Shown in pieces: positions 37,001 to 42,850 of a stretch of DNA of 64,000 nucleotides. This DNA is from Spirosoma sp. SC4-14. GTDB taxonomy: Bacteria > Bacteroidota > Bacteroidia > Cytophagales > Spirosomataceae. Below the pieces are notes generated by a model. It was not told the DNA's origin, did no database searches, and saw only the letters and a program-made list of their open reading frames with translations. How positions within the stretch are numbered: position 1 is the stretch's first letter; every line of letters begins with the position of its first letter. The stretch lies in the NCBI RefSeq assembly GCF_037201965.1, contig NZ_CP147518.1:5325001-5389000 (forward strand), read 5' to 3'. The position numbers and the translations under genes are program-made.

Positions 37001-37590
37001 TCGTTGTTAGCCCGGCCAGTTCGCAAACCACTACACCGGGTAACTTTGCCATCACCGGAGTTTCGACAGTGAGTTGCGAGGTAGTAAGCGCTGGAGAGCG
37101 TCGGGTGAGTTTCACCCCACAATATGACGGCGTGACGGGCCAGACGATTAGTTTCAGGGTGGTCAATGAAATGGTGCCCACTACGGCGGCTGGACCATAT
37201 ACATTAAATCTGTATACAGATAACCCGACGATTACACTAAAAGCCACCCAGCAAGGCACAGCAGGTGAAGCCAGTTACAGCTACAACTGGCTGGCAGCCT
37301 GTAACACACCCGGTCGGGTTGGTGCACCGGAACTTCGTCCGGTTGAGGTAGTGATACTGGGCAACCCGGTAGTGGGCGAGGTACTTCAGGTAGAAGTGCG
37401 GGGTAGCCAGGGCCAGCAGGTGCATTTGCAGGTAGTCGACCAGCAGGGTAACCGGGTCAGCGATGTCAATCGTAATCTGGAAAGTAGTCAGGAGAAACTT
37501 CAACTGAAACTAGGCGCTACCGGGGGTGTGTATTTGTTGCAGGTGGAGAGTGAATCCCATCGACAAACGATCAAGATCGTCAAGCAATAG
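28093..37590 (+). CDS. giant repeat-rich surface protein with T9SS sorting domain (SprB-like)
   Basis: A 3165-residue secreted protein. A signal peptide (1-22) and an N-terminal beta-helix-like region (about 25-300, FWTGTTNNDWNTANNW) are followed by Ig-like and SprB-type modules (about 310-720). Putative-Ig and Big-type modules follow (about 720-1180), then fifteen tandem copies of a 72-residue module (about 1337-2412). Three alternating pairs of cadherin/He_PIG-like modules and an 86-residue module (to about 3070), and a T9SS type A C-terminal signal ending in QTIKIVKQ complete it. The module pattern WSTGETTSAI, then GTYSVTLTSGSGC is like SprB repeats of gliding adhesins. It is probably a cell-surface adhesin. 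The tandem block is prone to length change. Confidence 0.9.
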   Translation: MNRYVYLVLLFLGFGVSHSLFATNKFWTGTTNNDWNTANNWNPSGVPTASDNVYINGGTGNPVIGSGTTATIISIQIDNKTLTINSGGQLNVRGDGTLYKYVDLYPNSILINYGTLAMETAAGGPVAGVFGSGNYYSLVQNYGTIRVNSSYSTAVELGGNVGQSPTSAIINNYACGQFIIVNGNLIGYDNIGSITNSGLLQVQGSIYGVNSFTNNGVLKYGSNYVSITSNNGSVIVNDNPTNSTIFTYTGTFLGTVNGIYTNSAATTSAGTFTAPNTFVPSGLSSGAQTLYAKITPSGGGCTYIVPFTYTYTPPPVFSTNPASKSVCSGSGTTFTVAASGANSYQWQVNTGGGFNNISNTTPYSGATGTTLTISNVAGLDGYQYRCVATGDGGNTNSGSATLTVNPLPTANILTPASTSITCSTPTLSLTATGGSTYRWDNNSTNAIRSVSSSGTYSVTVTSASGCTAVDSQVIGVNTTPPTASVLAPASTTITCSTPNLSLTATGGGTYRWDDNSTNAIRSVSSSGTYSVTVTGTNGCTAVASRSISANTTTPTVSITAGNGGALTCNVSVIGLTASGGTSYRWDNNQTTDTRNVNAAGVYSVTVTADNGCTATSSFTVTSDTTPPTPTLSASPSATLTCNQTSLTLTAGGGPSYHFSGPGIIGINSAAGTATLNTAGVYSVTVTGANGCTATTNTTIYSNTAVVSVTNPLITTATVGTAFSQTFTTSSGTAPLSFSIASGSLPTGLNLATTGVLSGIPTQSGSFSITVRATDANGCSAIGATYSLLVSTTATVTTAPPSSILGTSATLGGNVTADGGASVTDRGVVYMTGNGTPTTSNTKVTMSSGTGSFSQTVSNLSGGTTYSVRAYAINVAGTSYGAVQSFSTTSAPSAPVVITPANGSLLSNNKPPYTGTAAPNSSVTVFVDGSNLGQINTDVSGNWSYTPSAPLTDGPHQVYAIATFNGLDSPNSNTNNFTIDTTPPASPVVTTPANGQITSDNTPTYTGTAESNSTVTVYVDNSAIGTAPADASGNWSFTPTTPLPDGSHSVRATAADLAGNTSPNSNTNTFTIDTVVPTVSLSSTAPDPTNTSPIPLTIIFSESVTGFLAGDIAVTNGTLSDFTGSGSQYTVNIVPVSAGVVSASVASGVAQDMAGNGNSASNLFSIQYNPLPTISDFLADPDPVCAGNQVTFSASLGNLTGSYAYTLTNGTSTTTGNSSNANFSQLITTTTSGIQAFSLTVSSNGQSATEVYELTVSELPAATLTASNGGVLTCAQTSLTLTATGGDDFVFSGPGILSQDPEGGIAVINASGVYSVTVTNTETGCFSTTSTTVTSDTATPSLSITPTSTTLTCANPSATLTANGTGSVLWSTGETTSAITVSAAGTYSVTLTSGSGCTATASASVQADQTPPSVSITPTSTTLTCANPSATLTANGTGSVLWSTGETTSAITVSEAGTYSVTLTSGSGCTATASASVQADQTAPSVSITPISTTLTCANPSATLTANGTGSVLWSTGETTSAITVSEAGTYSVTLTSGSGCTATANASVQADQTAPSVSITPTSTTLTCANPSATLTANGTGSVLWSTGETTSAITVSEAGTYSVTLTSGSGCTATANASVQADQTAPSVSITPTSTTLTCANPSATLTANGTGSVLWSTGETTSAITVSEAGTYSVTLTSGSGCTATASASVQADQTAPSVSITPTSTTLTCANPSATLTANGTGSVLWSTGETTSAITVSAAATYSVTLTSGSGCTATASASVQADQATPSLSITPTSTTLTCANPSATLTANGTGSVLWSTGETTSAITVSEAGTYSVTLTSGSGCTATASASVQADQTAPTVSITPSSTTLTCANLSATLTANGTGSVLWSTGETTSAITVSEAGTYSVTLTSGSGCTATASASVQADQTAPTVSITPTSTTLTCANPSATLTANGTGSVLWSTGETTSAITVSAAGTYSVTLTSGSGCTATANASVQADQTAPTVSITPTSTTLTCANPSATLTANGTGSVLWSTGETTSAITVSAAGTYSVTLTSGSGCTATASASVQADQTAPSVSITPTSTTLTCANPSATLTANGTGSVLWSTGETTSAITVSEAGTYSVTLTSGSGCTATASASVQADQTAPSVSITPTSTTLTCANPSATLTANGTGSVLWSTGETTSAITVSEAGTYSVTLTSGSGCTATANASVQADQTAPTVSITPSSTTLTCANPSATLTANGTGSVLWSTGETTSAITVSAAGTYSVTLTSGSGCTATANASVQADQTAPSVSITPTSTTLTCANPSATLTANGTGSVLWSTGETTSAITVSEAGTYSVTLTSGSGCTATANASVQADQTAPSVSITPTSTTLTCANPSATLTANGTGSVLWSTGETTSAITVSAAGTYSVTLTSGSGCTATASASVEELTGQTIAFTQQPASTSSVTVGDNVSVYSSVSGQALSFQWYKDNFANPVASQTTATLTLTNVQLTDAGSYSLVVTGACNSLTSTAFNLSVDPVVSAPFAITSVTLFNCTPIDAYKRVISFQPNYTGLTGQPISFSVVNEMVPTTASGPYTLQMYTDNPVIVLNAIQQGTPQPAVYSFNWQEACQTIGSNNTPPTLVSSPANQTLTENQAFSLNLGGVFTDNETPNSLILSATGLPNGLTLNGVILSGSSSQIGTTTVTLTATDPSGLTANTSFMITVVEAPQGNTPPTVVNTPTNQTATQGQPFSLNLDGVFTDNETPNSLTLSAAGLPNGLNLIGTVLSGTPSQTGTSTVTLTATDPGNLSTSTHFMITVSSGETPGNFAIQSVTTINCTPISDNRFDISFQPNYSGLNGQPITFGVYNELIPTTKEGPYSLQLYPDNPVVLLQATQQGSEGMATFSYNWLEACQANPPANTAPWLLTPVANQTATSGQFFSLNLAGTFTDGETPNSLALTASGLPGGFAINGTTLSGTTSQTGTFAVTLTATDPGNLSTSTNFEIVVSPASSQTTTPGNFAITGVSTVSCEVVSAGERRVSFTPQYDGVTGQTISFRVVNEMVPTTAAGPYTLNLYTDNPTITLKATQQGTAGEASYSYNWLAACNTPGRVGAPELRPVEVVILGNPVVGEVLQVEVRGSQGQQVHLQVVDQQGNRVSDVNRNLESSQEKLQLKLGATGGVYLLQVESESHRQTIKIVKQ
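32101..35328 (+). repeat. fifteen tandem 216-bp repeats (72 codons each)
   Basis: The unit encodes a 72-residue module beginning A-P-S-V-S-I-T-P and ending V-Q-A-D-Q-T. I count fifteen copies in a row; the last ends in VEELTG. They differ at few residues (P/A-P-S/T-V or T-P-S-L at the start, S-E-A-G/S-A-A-G in the middle, A-S/A-N near the end). Units beginning near 32665 and 32881 appear identical over roughly 200 bp, so some copies are recent. One copy reads S-A-A-A, another N-L-S in place of N-P-S. Confidence 0.95.
35623..37302 (+). repeat. three 86-residue C-terminal modules alternating with cadherin/He_PIG-like modules
   Basis: Three copies of exactly 258 bp lie at 35623-35880, 36469-36726 and 37045-37302. 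Each begins F-A-I, has a Cys near residue 10, the pattern F-x-P-x-Y-x-G-x-x-G-Q, then P-T-T-x-x-G-P-Y, D-N-P and ends in E/A-A-C. They alternate with modules reading FSLNLGGVFTDNETPNSL. I do not recognise the 86-residue module as a named family. Confidence 0.85.
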
Positions 37591-37615
37591 CTTACGCCGT
37601 GAATACTGGTTTATG

Positions 37616-37649
37616 AAAAAAGGCTGTCAGGATTCCTGGCAGCCTTTTT
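37616..37649 (+). terminator. intrinsic terminator after the giant surface protein gene
   Basis: AAAAAGGCTGTCAGG, loop ATT, CCTGGCAGCC and a five-T run form a 15-bp stem with one G:T wobble, 26 bp after the stop codon. Its A-rich 5' side makes it potentially bidirectional towards the converging osmC gene. Confidence 0.92.
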
Positions 37650-37672
37650 AATCTATTAAGTGTAAAAATCAG

Positions 37673-38149
37673 TTAGTTCTCAACAGTCCTACATATTGGC
37701 TTATGATAGACCGGAAAGTTGCAGGAATTGGCAATAAAACACAGTTGGTGAGCCCGATGATGAAGCCCATTCGCCGTTTCAATCATCGACTCATCGGCAA
37801 CAACCACATTCGGGAACAAGGTTACTTCACTGAAATGTCCACTTCCATCGGCGGTTTCGAGCATTGTGCCGGTAGCCTCATCGGTATAGTCAACCACAAC
37901 GACACCAGCCTCAGCGCATAGATGCAAATACCAAAGCATATGACAGGACGATAACGAAGCCACCAGTAGTTCTTCGGGATTATAGCGCATTTTGTTTCCC
38001 CGAAACGAGGGGTCCGACGAAGCCGGAATTGGGGGTTTAGTACCGGCCATAATAACATGATCGCGCTCATACGAACGATATGAACGGGTGCCTTCTCCTG
38101 TATTGCCAGTCCACCTGGTTGTTAGTGTATAAGTATGTTGCTTAGACAT
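37673..38149 (-). CDS. OsmC-family peroxiredoxin
   Basis: A 158-residue protein from ATG 38149 (MSKQHTYTLTTRWTGNTGEG). The two redox cysteines sit in SLSSCHMLWYLHLC and NSCNFPV, the canonical OsmC arrangement in which the pair reduces organic hydroperoxides. FRGNKMRYNPEELLVASLS is also typical. It lies just downstream of a cupin remnant, on the same strand. It may protect against lipid peroxides along with the Ohr/OsmC class; this is family knowledge, not visible in the sequence. Confidence 0.9.
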   Translation of the reverse strand: MSKQHTYTLTTRWTGNTGEGTRSYRSYERDHVIMAGTKPPIPASSDPSFRGNKMRYNPEELLVASLSSCHMLWYLHLCAEAGVVVVDYTDEATGTMLETADGSGHFSEVTLFPNVVVADESMIETANGLHHRAHQLCFIANSCNFPVYHKPICRTVEN

Positions 38150-38168
38150 GATCATAACGGGTCATTAA

Positions 38169-38354
38169 CTACATTGTCGCCATAAGTGCTTCAGCGTCTA
38201 TGGGTCCGTAAAATAGCACCCAGGTAGCGAAATCCTCCGTAAAATCTTCGAAACGATATTCTACTCCGGCTGGCACAACCAGTAGATCACCCGGTTTAAA
38301 GAGCATTTTGGTTCCTGCATAATTGAATAAACCATGCCCCCGACGTAATGGCAT
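38169..38354 (-). pseudogene. 5'-truncated cupin-domain gene
   Basis: The last 61 residues (MPLRRGHGLFNYAGTKMLFK and onwards to FEDFTEDFATWVLFYGP) match the second half of a small cupin: G-D-L-L-V-V-P-A-G-V-E-Y-R-F is the second conserved motif. The first cupin motif with its metal-binding histidines is missing. Upstream codons in the open frame (back to 38462) do not look like cupin sequence and run through a terminator hairpin. ATG 38363 or 38354 could still be used. I read it as the remnant of a deletion. Confidence 0.65.
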
Positions 38355-38385
38355 AGCTTTCATCGCGGTCGTAAACAAACAAACA

Positions 38386-38417
38386 ATAAAAAGCGGCCTG
38401 CTTTCAGGGCAGGCCGC
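38386..38417 (-). terminator. minus-strand terminator without a visible gene upstream
   Basis: GCGGCCTGC at 38393-38401 and GCAGGCCGC at 38409-38417 form a perfect 9-bp GC-rich stem, loop 7 nt, followed on the minus strand by TTTTTATT. It sits directly upstream of the truncated cupin, yet no minus-strand gene ends there; the next genes are on the plus strand. Confidence 0.75.
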
Positions 38418-38541
38418 GAGAAGGTGCGGATAGAAACTAATTTCGATATGCAAACTTACCACGGCTTCGTATGGTCAGGCAATCGGAAAAAGCAGGTAAC
38501 TAGGCGGGGAAGTTCCGGTATTAAATCCGGTGATTTCCCCG

Positions 38542-38572
38542 TTGTTGCACAATTCTGTAGCGATCATCTTTG
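38542..38572 (+). promoter_or_regulatory. candidate promoter of the four-gene signalling operon
   Basis: CATCTTTG (38565-38572, followed by CATC) is one base off TAnnTTTG and close to the TATCTTTGCA pattern of Bacteroidota -7 elements. TTGTTG at 38542-38547 lies 17 bp upstream as a possible -33 element. The ATG of the first gene is 51 bp downstream of the -7 box. Confidence 0.45.
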
Positions 38573-38623
38573 CATCAGTCAAAATAATCGTATTTTTCAA
38601 AAGTTTTAACCGAAATCCTAACC

Positions 38624-39106
38624 ATGGCAGGCCCAATAAAAGTCAGAAGCACAATCGACGGTTGTAACGTTGATGGTTCTAATTTGTTACCCTCATTTAG
38701 AGAAGAGATTATCGATCAGGCAACCATCAGAAAATGGATAACTGATAATTATGCAACGCTTGTGCACGGCCTTGAACAATCTGGGGCAGTTGGTGAATTC
38801 GAATTTAAACATGCCTCTAATTTCCATCGTCTGCAAATTCTCCGATTATTAGCAATTGGCGCAGAATTTATTCGGGTATATCCGGCGCTCCAAGACGACG
38901 GCACGCACATTTTTTTGATAGTAGGTACTAATGCTGATGGTAAAGTTTTATTACCTACTGAAGGAGATGGCGTAATCAGGCATGGTGTTGAATTAGAATG
39001 TTGTGGCAGGCCACCCGGTACAAAGCTCGGGGAACCTCAACCTCCTCTCGATCGTAAGTTCGATAATGACCCCTTTCTTCCTGCTCCCTATAAACCAACA
39101 ACTTAA
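38624..39106 (+). CDS. hypothetical protein, first gene of a signalling operon
   Basis: A 160-residue cytosolic-looking protein with no signal, no membrane helix and no family I recognise. Visible features are a helix-rich first half (EIIDQATIRKWITDN, then LVHGLEQSG), a middle strand block (IFLIVGTNADGKVLLPTEGD) and a Pro-rich tail (CCGRPPGTKLGEPQPPLDRK). It is followed after 12 bp by a membrane-protein gene, then by a histidine kinase and a regulator, all co-directional. That implies a sensory or effector role. Its base composition is AT-richer than the flanking genes. Confidence 0.75.
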   Translation: MAGPIKVRSTIDGCNVDGSNLLPSFREEIIDQATIRKWITDNYATLVHGLEQSGAVGEFEFKHASNFHRLQILRLLAIGAEFIRVYPALQDDGTHIFLIVGTNADGKVLLPTEGDGVIRHGVELECCGRPPGTKLGEPQPPLDRKFDNDPFLPAPYKPTT

Positions 39107-39118
39107 TCATTTACACAA

Positions 39119-39778
39119 ATGGGGTGGTGGGTAGCCAATACTATATTTCAGCTACTGTGCTTGGTGTCCTGGTACGTAAATCGTAAAAATTTACCACCAC
39201 AATCCCTATTTATAGCTATCATGGTTTTGATAACCTTTATTATTGAGACCATGGCAACCTATTATGGTTATATTCTTGACTATGAAAACAATCTTTTTTT
39301 CTTCCATTTTTTAACACCGCTTCAATATACGTTTCTAAGCCTTCCCTATTATCAACTATTACCCAGGCCTTATCTTAAGCTAGGTATACTTTTCTCCATT
39401 CTATCCATTTTTATATTAGCTTTTCTTTTAGGCACATTTGTTCAAACACTTCAGTTTTATAATACGCATATACAATTAGTATCGTTTTTCCTCCTCGCTC
39501 TATGGTCTAGCCTTTATCTGTGGTATTTCATAGCCAGCAACTATTCCTCTTTTCTAATAAAAGACACCATGGCTTTAATAAGCATTAGCTTAATTTTTTA
39601 CGCTTCTATAAATTTTGTAGCTACTGGCATGTTAAATTATTTAATACTACACAAAAATAAATGGACCCTGGTTTTATATGACTTCACAACGATTATTGCG
39701 TTTGCTTTCTACTGTTTGCTTGCATTCTCTTTTTCTTCGCAAAAGTTATTTAATAAATATTCGATTACAGAAAACTGA
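39119..39778 (+). CDS. polytopic membrane protein, probable sensory subunit
   Basis: A 219-residue protein with about seven predicted membrane helices (starting WWVANTIFQLLCLVSWYV, SLFIAIMVLITFIIETMA, then LGILFSILSIFILAFLL and so on). It lacks any enzymatic motif. The stop TGA overlaps the ATG of the histidine kinase gene by one base (TGATG), so the two are translationally coupled. The kinase has only one membrane helix, so this protein may provide the membrane sensory module in trans. It is strikingly AT-rich. Confidence 0.8.
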   Translation: MGWWVANTIFQLLCLVSWYVNRKNLPPQSLFIAIMVLITFIIETMATYYGYILDYENNLFFFHFLTPLQYTFLSLPYYQLLPRPYLKLGILFSILSIFILAFLLGTFVQTLQFYNTHIQLVSFFLLALWSSLYLWYFIASNYSSFLIKDTMALISISLIFYASINFVATGMLNYLILHKNKWTLVLYDFTTIIAFAFYCLLAFSFSSQKLFNKYSITEN

Positions 39779-40575
39779 TGGGCGAGGCAGATGAGGTTAT
39801 CATTGTTATTATTTTATCAACAGTACTTTTTTTATTCTTAGTTATTTTCATTGGAGCTCTTTTCTGGAACTCTCAAAAACGGCAAATGCATTATTTCAAG
39901 GAAAAAGCTGCGCTTAAAGCTCAATACGAACAGGAAATATTAACCTCGCAGATTGAAGTTCAGAATGCTACTCTACAACATATCAGCCAGGAGTTACACG
40001 ACAACATTGGCCAGTTGCTATCGGTAGCACGAATAAACCTGAACATAGTGGAAGAAGCGGGGACCGACAACGAAAACCGTGAATTTATTCAACAGGCTAA
40101 CGAACTGGTGGCCCAATCGATCAGTGATTTACGCGCACTAACCAAAAGCCTGGATGGCGATTTTGTGCAGGACTTCGGGCTAAAGGAAAGTATTGCTCAG
40201 GAACTGCAACGAATTCGGCAAACCCGCAGATTCGGAACCGAACTGCAAATAAGTGGTACGGTATATTCTCTCGGTTTTCAGCGCGAAATTGTATTATTCC
40301 GTATTGCACAGGAAATCCTTAACAATGCCATAAAACATTCTGAAGCCAGCCAGTTAACCGTTCAACTACAGTTTTCGCCCGAACAACTGACCCTATCTAT
40401 ACTCGACAACGGAAAAGGATTTGATTATCAAACTATTAGCCAAAATAGCATGAGCCAGTCGGGAGCCGGACTACGTAATATAAAACGCAGGATAACGCTT
40501 ATTGGCGGAACATGCGAAATTTTTTCGTCGCCCGGAAATGGCACTCAACTAACGTTCCTTATTCCGAATCAATGA
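39778..40575 (+). CDS. sensor histidine kinase, NarX/DesK-like (HisKA_3)
   Basis: A 265-residue kinase. One N-terminal membrane helix (residues about 8-30) leads to a short coiled coil (about 35-65), then a HisKA_3 dimerisation domain with the phospho-acceptor His in SQELHDNIGQLLSVARINL. The HATPase domain follows (about 170-265), with the N box NNAIKHS, G1 DNGKGFD and G2 GAGLRNIKRR. There is no extracellular sensor. It overlaps the membrane-protein gene upstream and the response-regulator gene downstream by ATGA, so the three form one coupled unit. Confidence 0.93.
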   Translation: MGEADEVIIVIILSTVLFLFLVIFIGALFWNSQKRQMHYFKEKAALKAQYEQEILTSQIEVQNATLQHISQELHDNIGQLLSVARINLNIVEEAGTDNENREFIQQANELVAQSISDLRALTKSLDGDFVQDFGLKESIAQELQRIRQTRRFGTELQISGTVYSLGFQREIVLFRIAQEILNNAIKHSEASQLTVQLQFSPEQLTLSILDNGKGFDYQTISQNSMSQSGAGLRNIKRRITLIGGTCEIFSSPGNGTQLTFLIPNQ

Positions 40576-41225
40576 TTATGAAATACACAATAGCCATCGT
40601 CGATGATCACCAATTAATAGCCAAGGCCATAACCAGTCTCATAAACCGTATGGACGATTACGAAGTAATTTATGAGGCAGAAAATGGTCTGGAACTAATC
40701 CGGCATTTCAATTTAAATATAATTCCAGATATAGTTCTGCTGGATGTTAACATGCCAAAAATGGATGGCTACGAAACATCACTGTGGCTAAAAAACAACT
40801 ATCCGGAAGTTAAGGTATTGGTGCTCACCATGAACGATAAGGAAGAGGTCATTGTAAAGATGCTTCGCAATGGCGCCAGAGGTTATATTTTAAAAGATTG
40901 TAAACCTTCCGAATTAAAACAGGCATTAGATGCTATCGTAAAAAAAGGGTTCTATTATACAGAATATATTACCGACAAATTGATAAAAAGCCTGAACCCT
41001 GATCATATAATTGATCCGATTCAGGCACTGGGTTTAAATGAACGGGAACTGAACTTTATCCAACTGGCCTGTAGTGAGTTAACGTATGCAGAAATTGCGG
41101 ACCAAATGTGTGTTAGCCCCCGAACAGTTGACGGTTACCGCGAAAGTCTGTTTCAGAAACTCAACGTTAAAAGCCGGGTAAGTCTGGCACTTCAGGCCAT
41201 ACGGCTGGGTATTGTGCCTATGTAA
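40572..41225 (+). CDS. LuxR/NarL-family response regulator
   Basis: A 217-residue regulator starting at ATG 40572, which overlaps the kinase stop (ATGA); Met at 40578 is the alternative. The receiver domain has DD in VDDHQLI, the phospho-acceptor Asp in IVLLDVNMPKMDG, and the switch Lys in GYILKDCKPSEL. The C-terminal LuxR helix-turn-helix is TYAEIADQMCVSPRTVDGYR and its continuation. It is the cognate partner of the kinase just upstream. Targets are unknown, but the operon itself is a plausible one. Confidence 0.94.
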   Translation: MIMKYTIAIVDDHQLIAKAITSLINRMDDYEVIYEAENGLELIRHFNLNIIPDIVLLDVNMPKMDGYETSLWLKNNYPEVKVLVLTMNDKEEVIVKMLRNGARGYILKDCKPSELKQALDAIVKKGFYYTEYITDKLIKSLNPDHIIDPIQALGLNERELNFIQLACSELTYAEIADQMCVSPRTVDGYRESLFQKLNVKSRVSLALQAIRLGIVPM

Positions 41226-41246
41226 GACTACCCTTATTTTCCTTTG

Positions 41247-41510
41247 TCAATAGCCATACGAACGGCCAATCCGGTCAGGATACTGGCCATCAACTACCGC
41301 TGGAGCCGAATATAACCGGGACGAGTCTGAAACCAGCAATGTATCACCAGGTCGAATAATTTCCCAGCCCAGCAGTTCATAGGCTATCGGAATAGCCCTA
41401 AATACTGCTATCAGCCCAAAAGCCACCAAAAAGCCAGCCATCACCCCCAGCAGCAACGCCATTCCGACACAACGTCTCTGTGGGATAGAAATCAAGAGCC
41501 GCTGAAGCAT
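41247..41510 (-). CDS. small hypothetical membrane protein
   Basis: An 87-residue frame from ATG 41510 (41525 is a possible earlier start). Residues 16-39 are a membrane helix (GMALLLGVMAGFLVAFGLIA), followed by about 45 polar residues ending in PDRIGRSYGY. It fills the gap between the converging regulator and acetyltransferase genes. I recognise no family, and there is no second line of support beyond the long open frame. Confidence 0.45.
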   Translation of the reverse strand: MLQRLLISIPQRRCVGMALLLGVMAGFLVAFGLIAVFRAIPIAYELLGWEIIRPGDTLLVSDSSRLYSAPAVVDGQYPDRIGRSYGY

Positions 41511-41537
41511 AAAGGAACAAGTCACTGGCGGATACTA

Positions 41538-42059
41538 TCAAGAAAATGCAGCATTAAGGTTTCTGTCCAGAAAAAGAACCATTTGCTCTTCGTCATAATA
41601 GGTATTTCCGTCTTTTATAGCCCTGGGTTCCAGCGAAAATGAACAGAATCCGATTGATTCGTAGAGCCGTTTCGCTACATGATTGGTCGCAATAACGGTC
41701 AGAACGATCTGCTCCAGATGGGGTAGTGAACGGGCTCGCCCGATTACTTCTTCTATGAGCCTGCGTCCGATTCCCTGACCACCATAGTCGGCAGCTACGT
41801 ACATGGCAAACAGAAGTCCTTTGTGTCGTAGGCGCTCACGGTTTTGCCCCTCTCGGCGAAAACTCACAGAGCCCGCCAATTCACCCTGATCGGTAAGCGC
41901 ACCAAGTGTAAAGCTATCGGGCTGGCCCGTAGTTGGAAACGATTCATAACGATGATCGGCCGGACTAATGCGAAAGCAATCAGGATGCGCGACAAAACCT
42001 TTTTGCATAAAAGCTCCGTAGCCATAATTTTCGGCTACTGTCAGTTCAACCAGTTTCAC
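41538..42059 (-). CDS. GNAT-family N-acetyltransferase
   Basis: A 173-residue GNAT enzyme. The acetyl-CoA-binding stretch is YVAADYGGQGIGRRLIEEV (Q-x-x-G-x-G/A with R), followed by LTVIATNHVAKRLYESIGFC, the usual C-terminal strand and helix. It starts with GTG, overlapping the TGA of the PPOX gene upstream (GTGA), so the two are coupled. The acceptor substrate is unknown; a role in detoxification is possible from the partner gene. Confidence 0.88.
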   Translation of the reverse strand: MKLVELTVAENYGYGAFMQKGFVAHPDCFRISPADHRYESFPTTGQPDSFTLGALTDQGELAGSVSFRREGQNRERLRHKGLLFAMYVAADYGGQGIGRRLIEEVIGRARSLPHLEQIVLTVIATNHVAKRLYESIGFCSFSLEPRAIKDGNTYYDEEQMVLFLDRNLNAAFS

Positions 42060-42679
42060 AACAGATAATCGGGTAACGGAATAGCCATATCGCCTTCTTT
42101 CGGGATCGGCGTTTCGCGCACCGTTTTCAGGGGAACAACGCCTGCCCAGGTCGGCAATTCTTCATCCTCAGGATCATCGTTCGGTCCTCCTGTACGCAAT
42201 TTTGCCGATGCTTCGGCCAGTGAAAACGCCAGAACTGTGGTTTTACGCATTTCGCTGGCAGTGGTTGGGCGCAGATCGTCCCAACGGCCAGGAATCAGGT
42301 GATCGGTAATGAGCGCCAGTGCTTCCATCCGTTCATCCTCATCGGTAACCTTCTCGGCATTGGCAAAAACCACCACCGACCGATAGTTTACGGAATGATG
42401 AAACGCCGACTTGGCCAGTACCAGCCCATCGGCCAGCATAACCGTTATACAAACCGGTGCCCCGTTCTCGATAGTCCGAATAAAATGACTACCTACTGAG
42501 CCATGAATGTATAGCTTGTCGCCTTTGCGGGCATAGGCGGTCGGGATGGCCATCGGTTGCCCATCAACAACATAACTGACAGTACAAAATAGTGCTTCGT
42601 CTAAAATGGGGTGAATGGTCGCTTCGTCGTAATAAGCCCGTTTGGCTAAACGGCTGGGGGTTGTGCGTTCGGTTTGCAT
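42056..42679 (-). CDS. PPOX/NimA-like flavin oxidoreductase
   Basis: A 207-residue protein from ATG 42679 (MQTERTTPSRLAKRAYYDEA), chosen because the longer open frame starts with unrelated sequence. The pyridoxamine-phosphate-oxidase-like split barrel is visible: CTVSYVVDGQPMAIPTAYAR, then KLYIHGSVGSHFIR and NYRSVVVFANAEKV. Such proteins bind FMN, and some act as nitroreductases giving nitroimidazole tolerance. It is divergent from a MocR-type regulator, the usual arrangement for PPOX genes under MocR control, and overlaps the acetyltransferase gene. Confidence 0.85.
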   Translation of the reverse strand: MQTERTTPSRLAKRAYYDEATIHPILDEALFCTVSYVVDGQPMAIPTAYARKGDKLYIHGSVGSHFIRTIENGAPVCITVMLADGLVLAKSAFHHSVNYRSVVVFANAEKVTDEDERMEALALITDHLIPGRWDDLRPTTASEMRKTTVLAFSLAEASAKLRTGGPNDDPEDEELPTWAGVVPLKTVRETPIPKEGDMAIPLPDYLL

Positions 42680-42850
42680 AAGATTGAGGATGTTAGCCTT
42701 TGGACGCTGGATAATTGATATTGGATATTTAGTGCTTAGCTTCATTATATAGCGTCCAGTATTCAACGTCTTGTCTCTTTTTTCAAACAAAAGTCGTTAT
42801 TTGCTGGCCTATCTAAACCGTCCGGTTTTCATATTTCCACTAGTCCGGTT

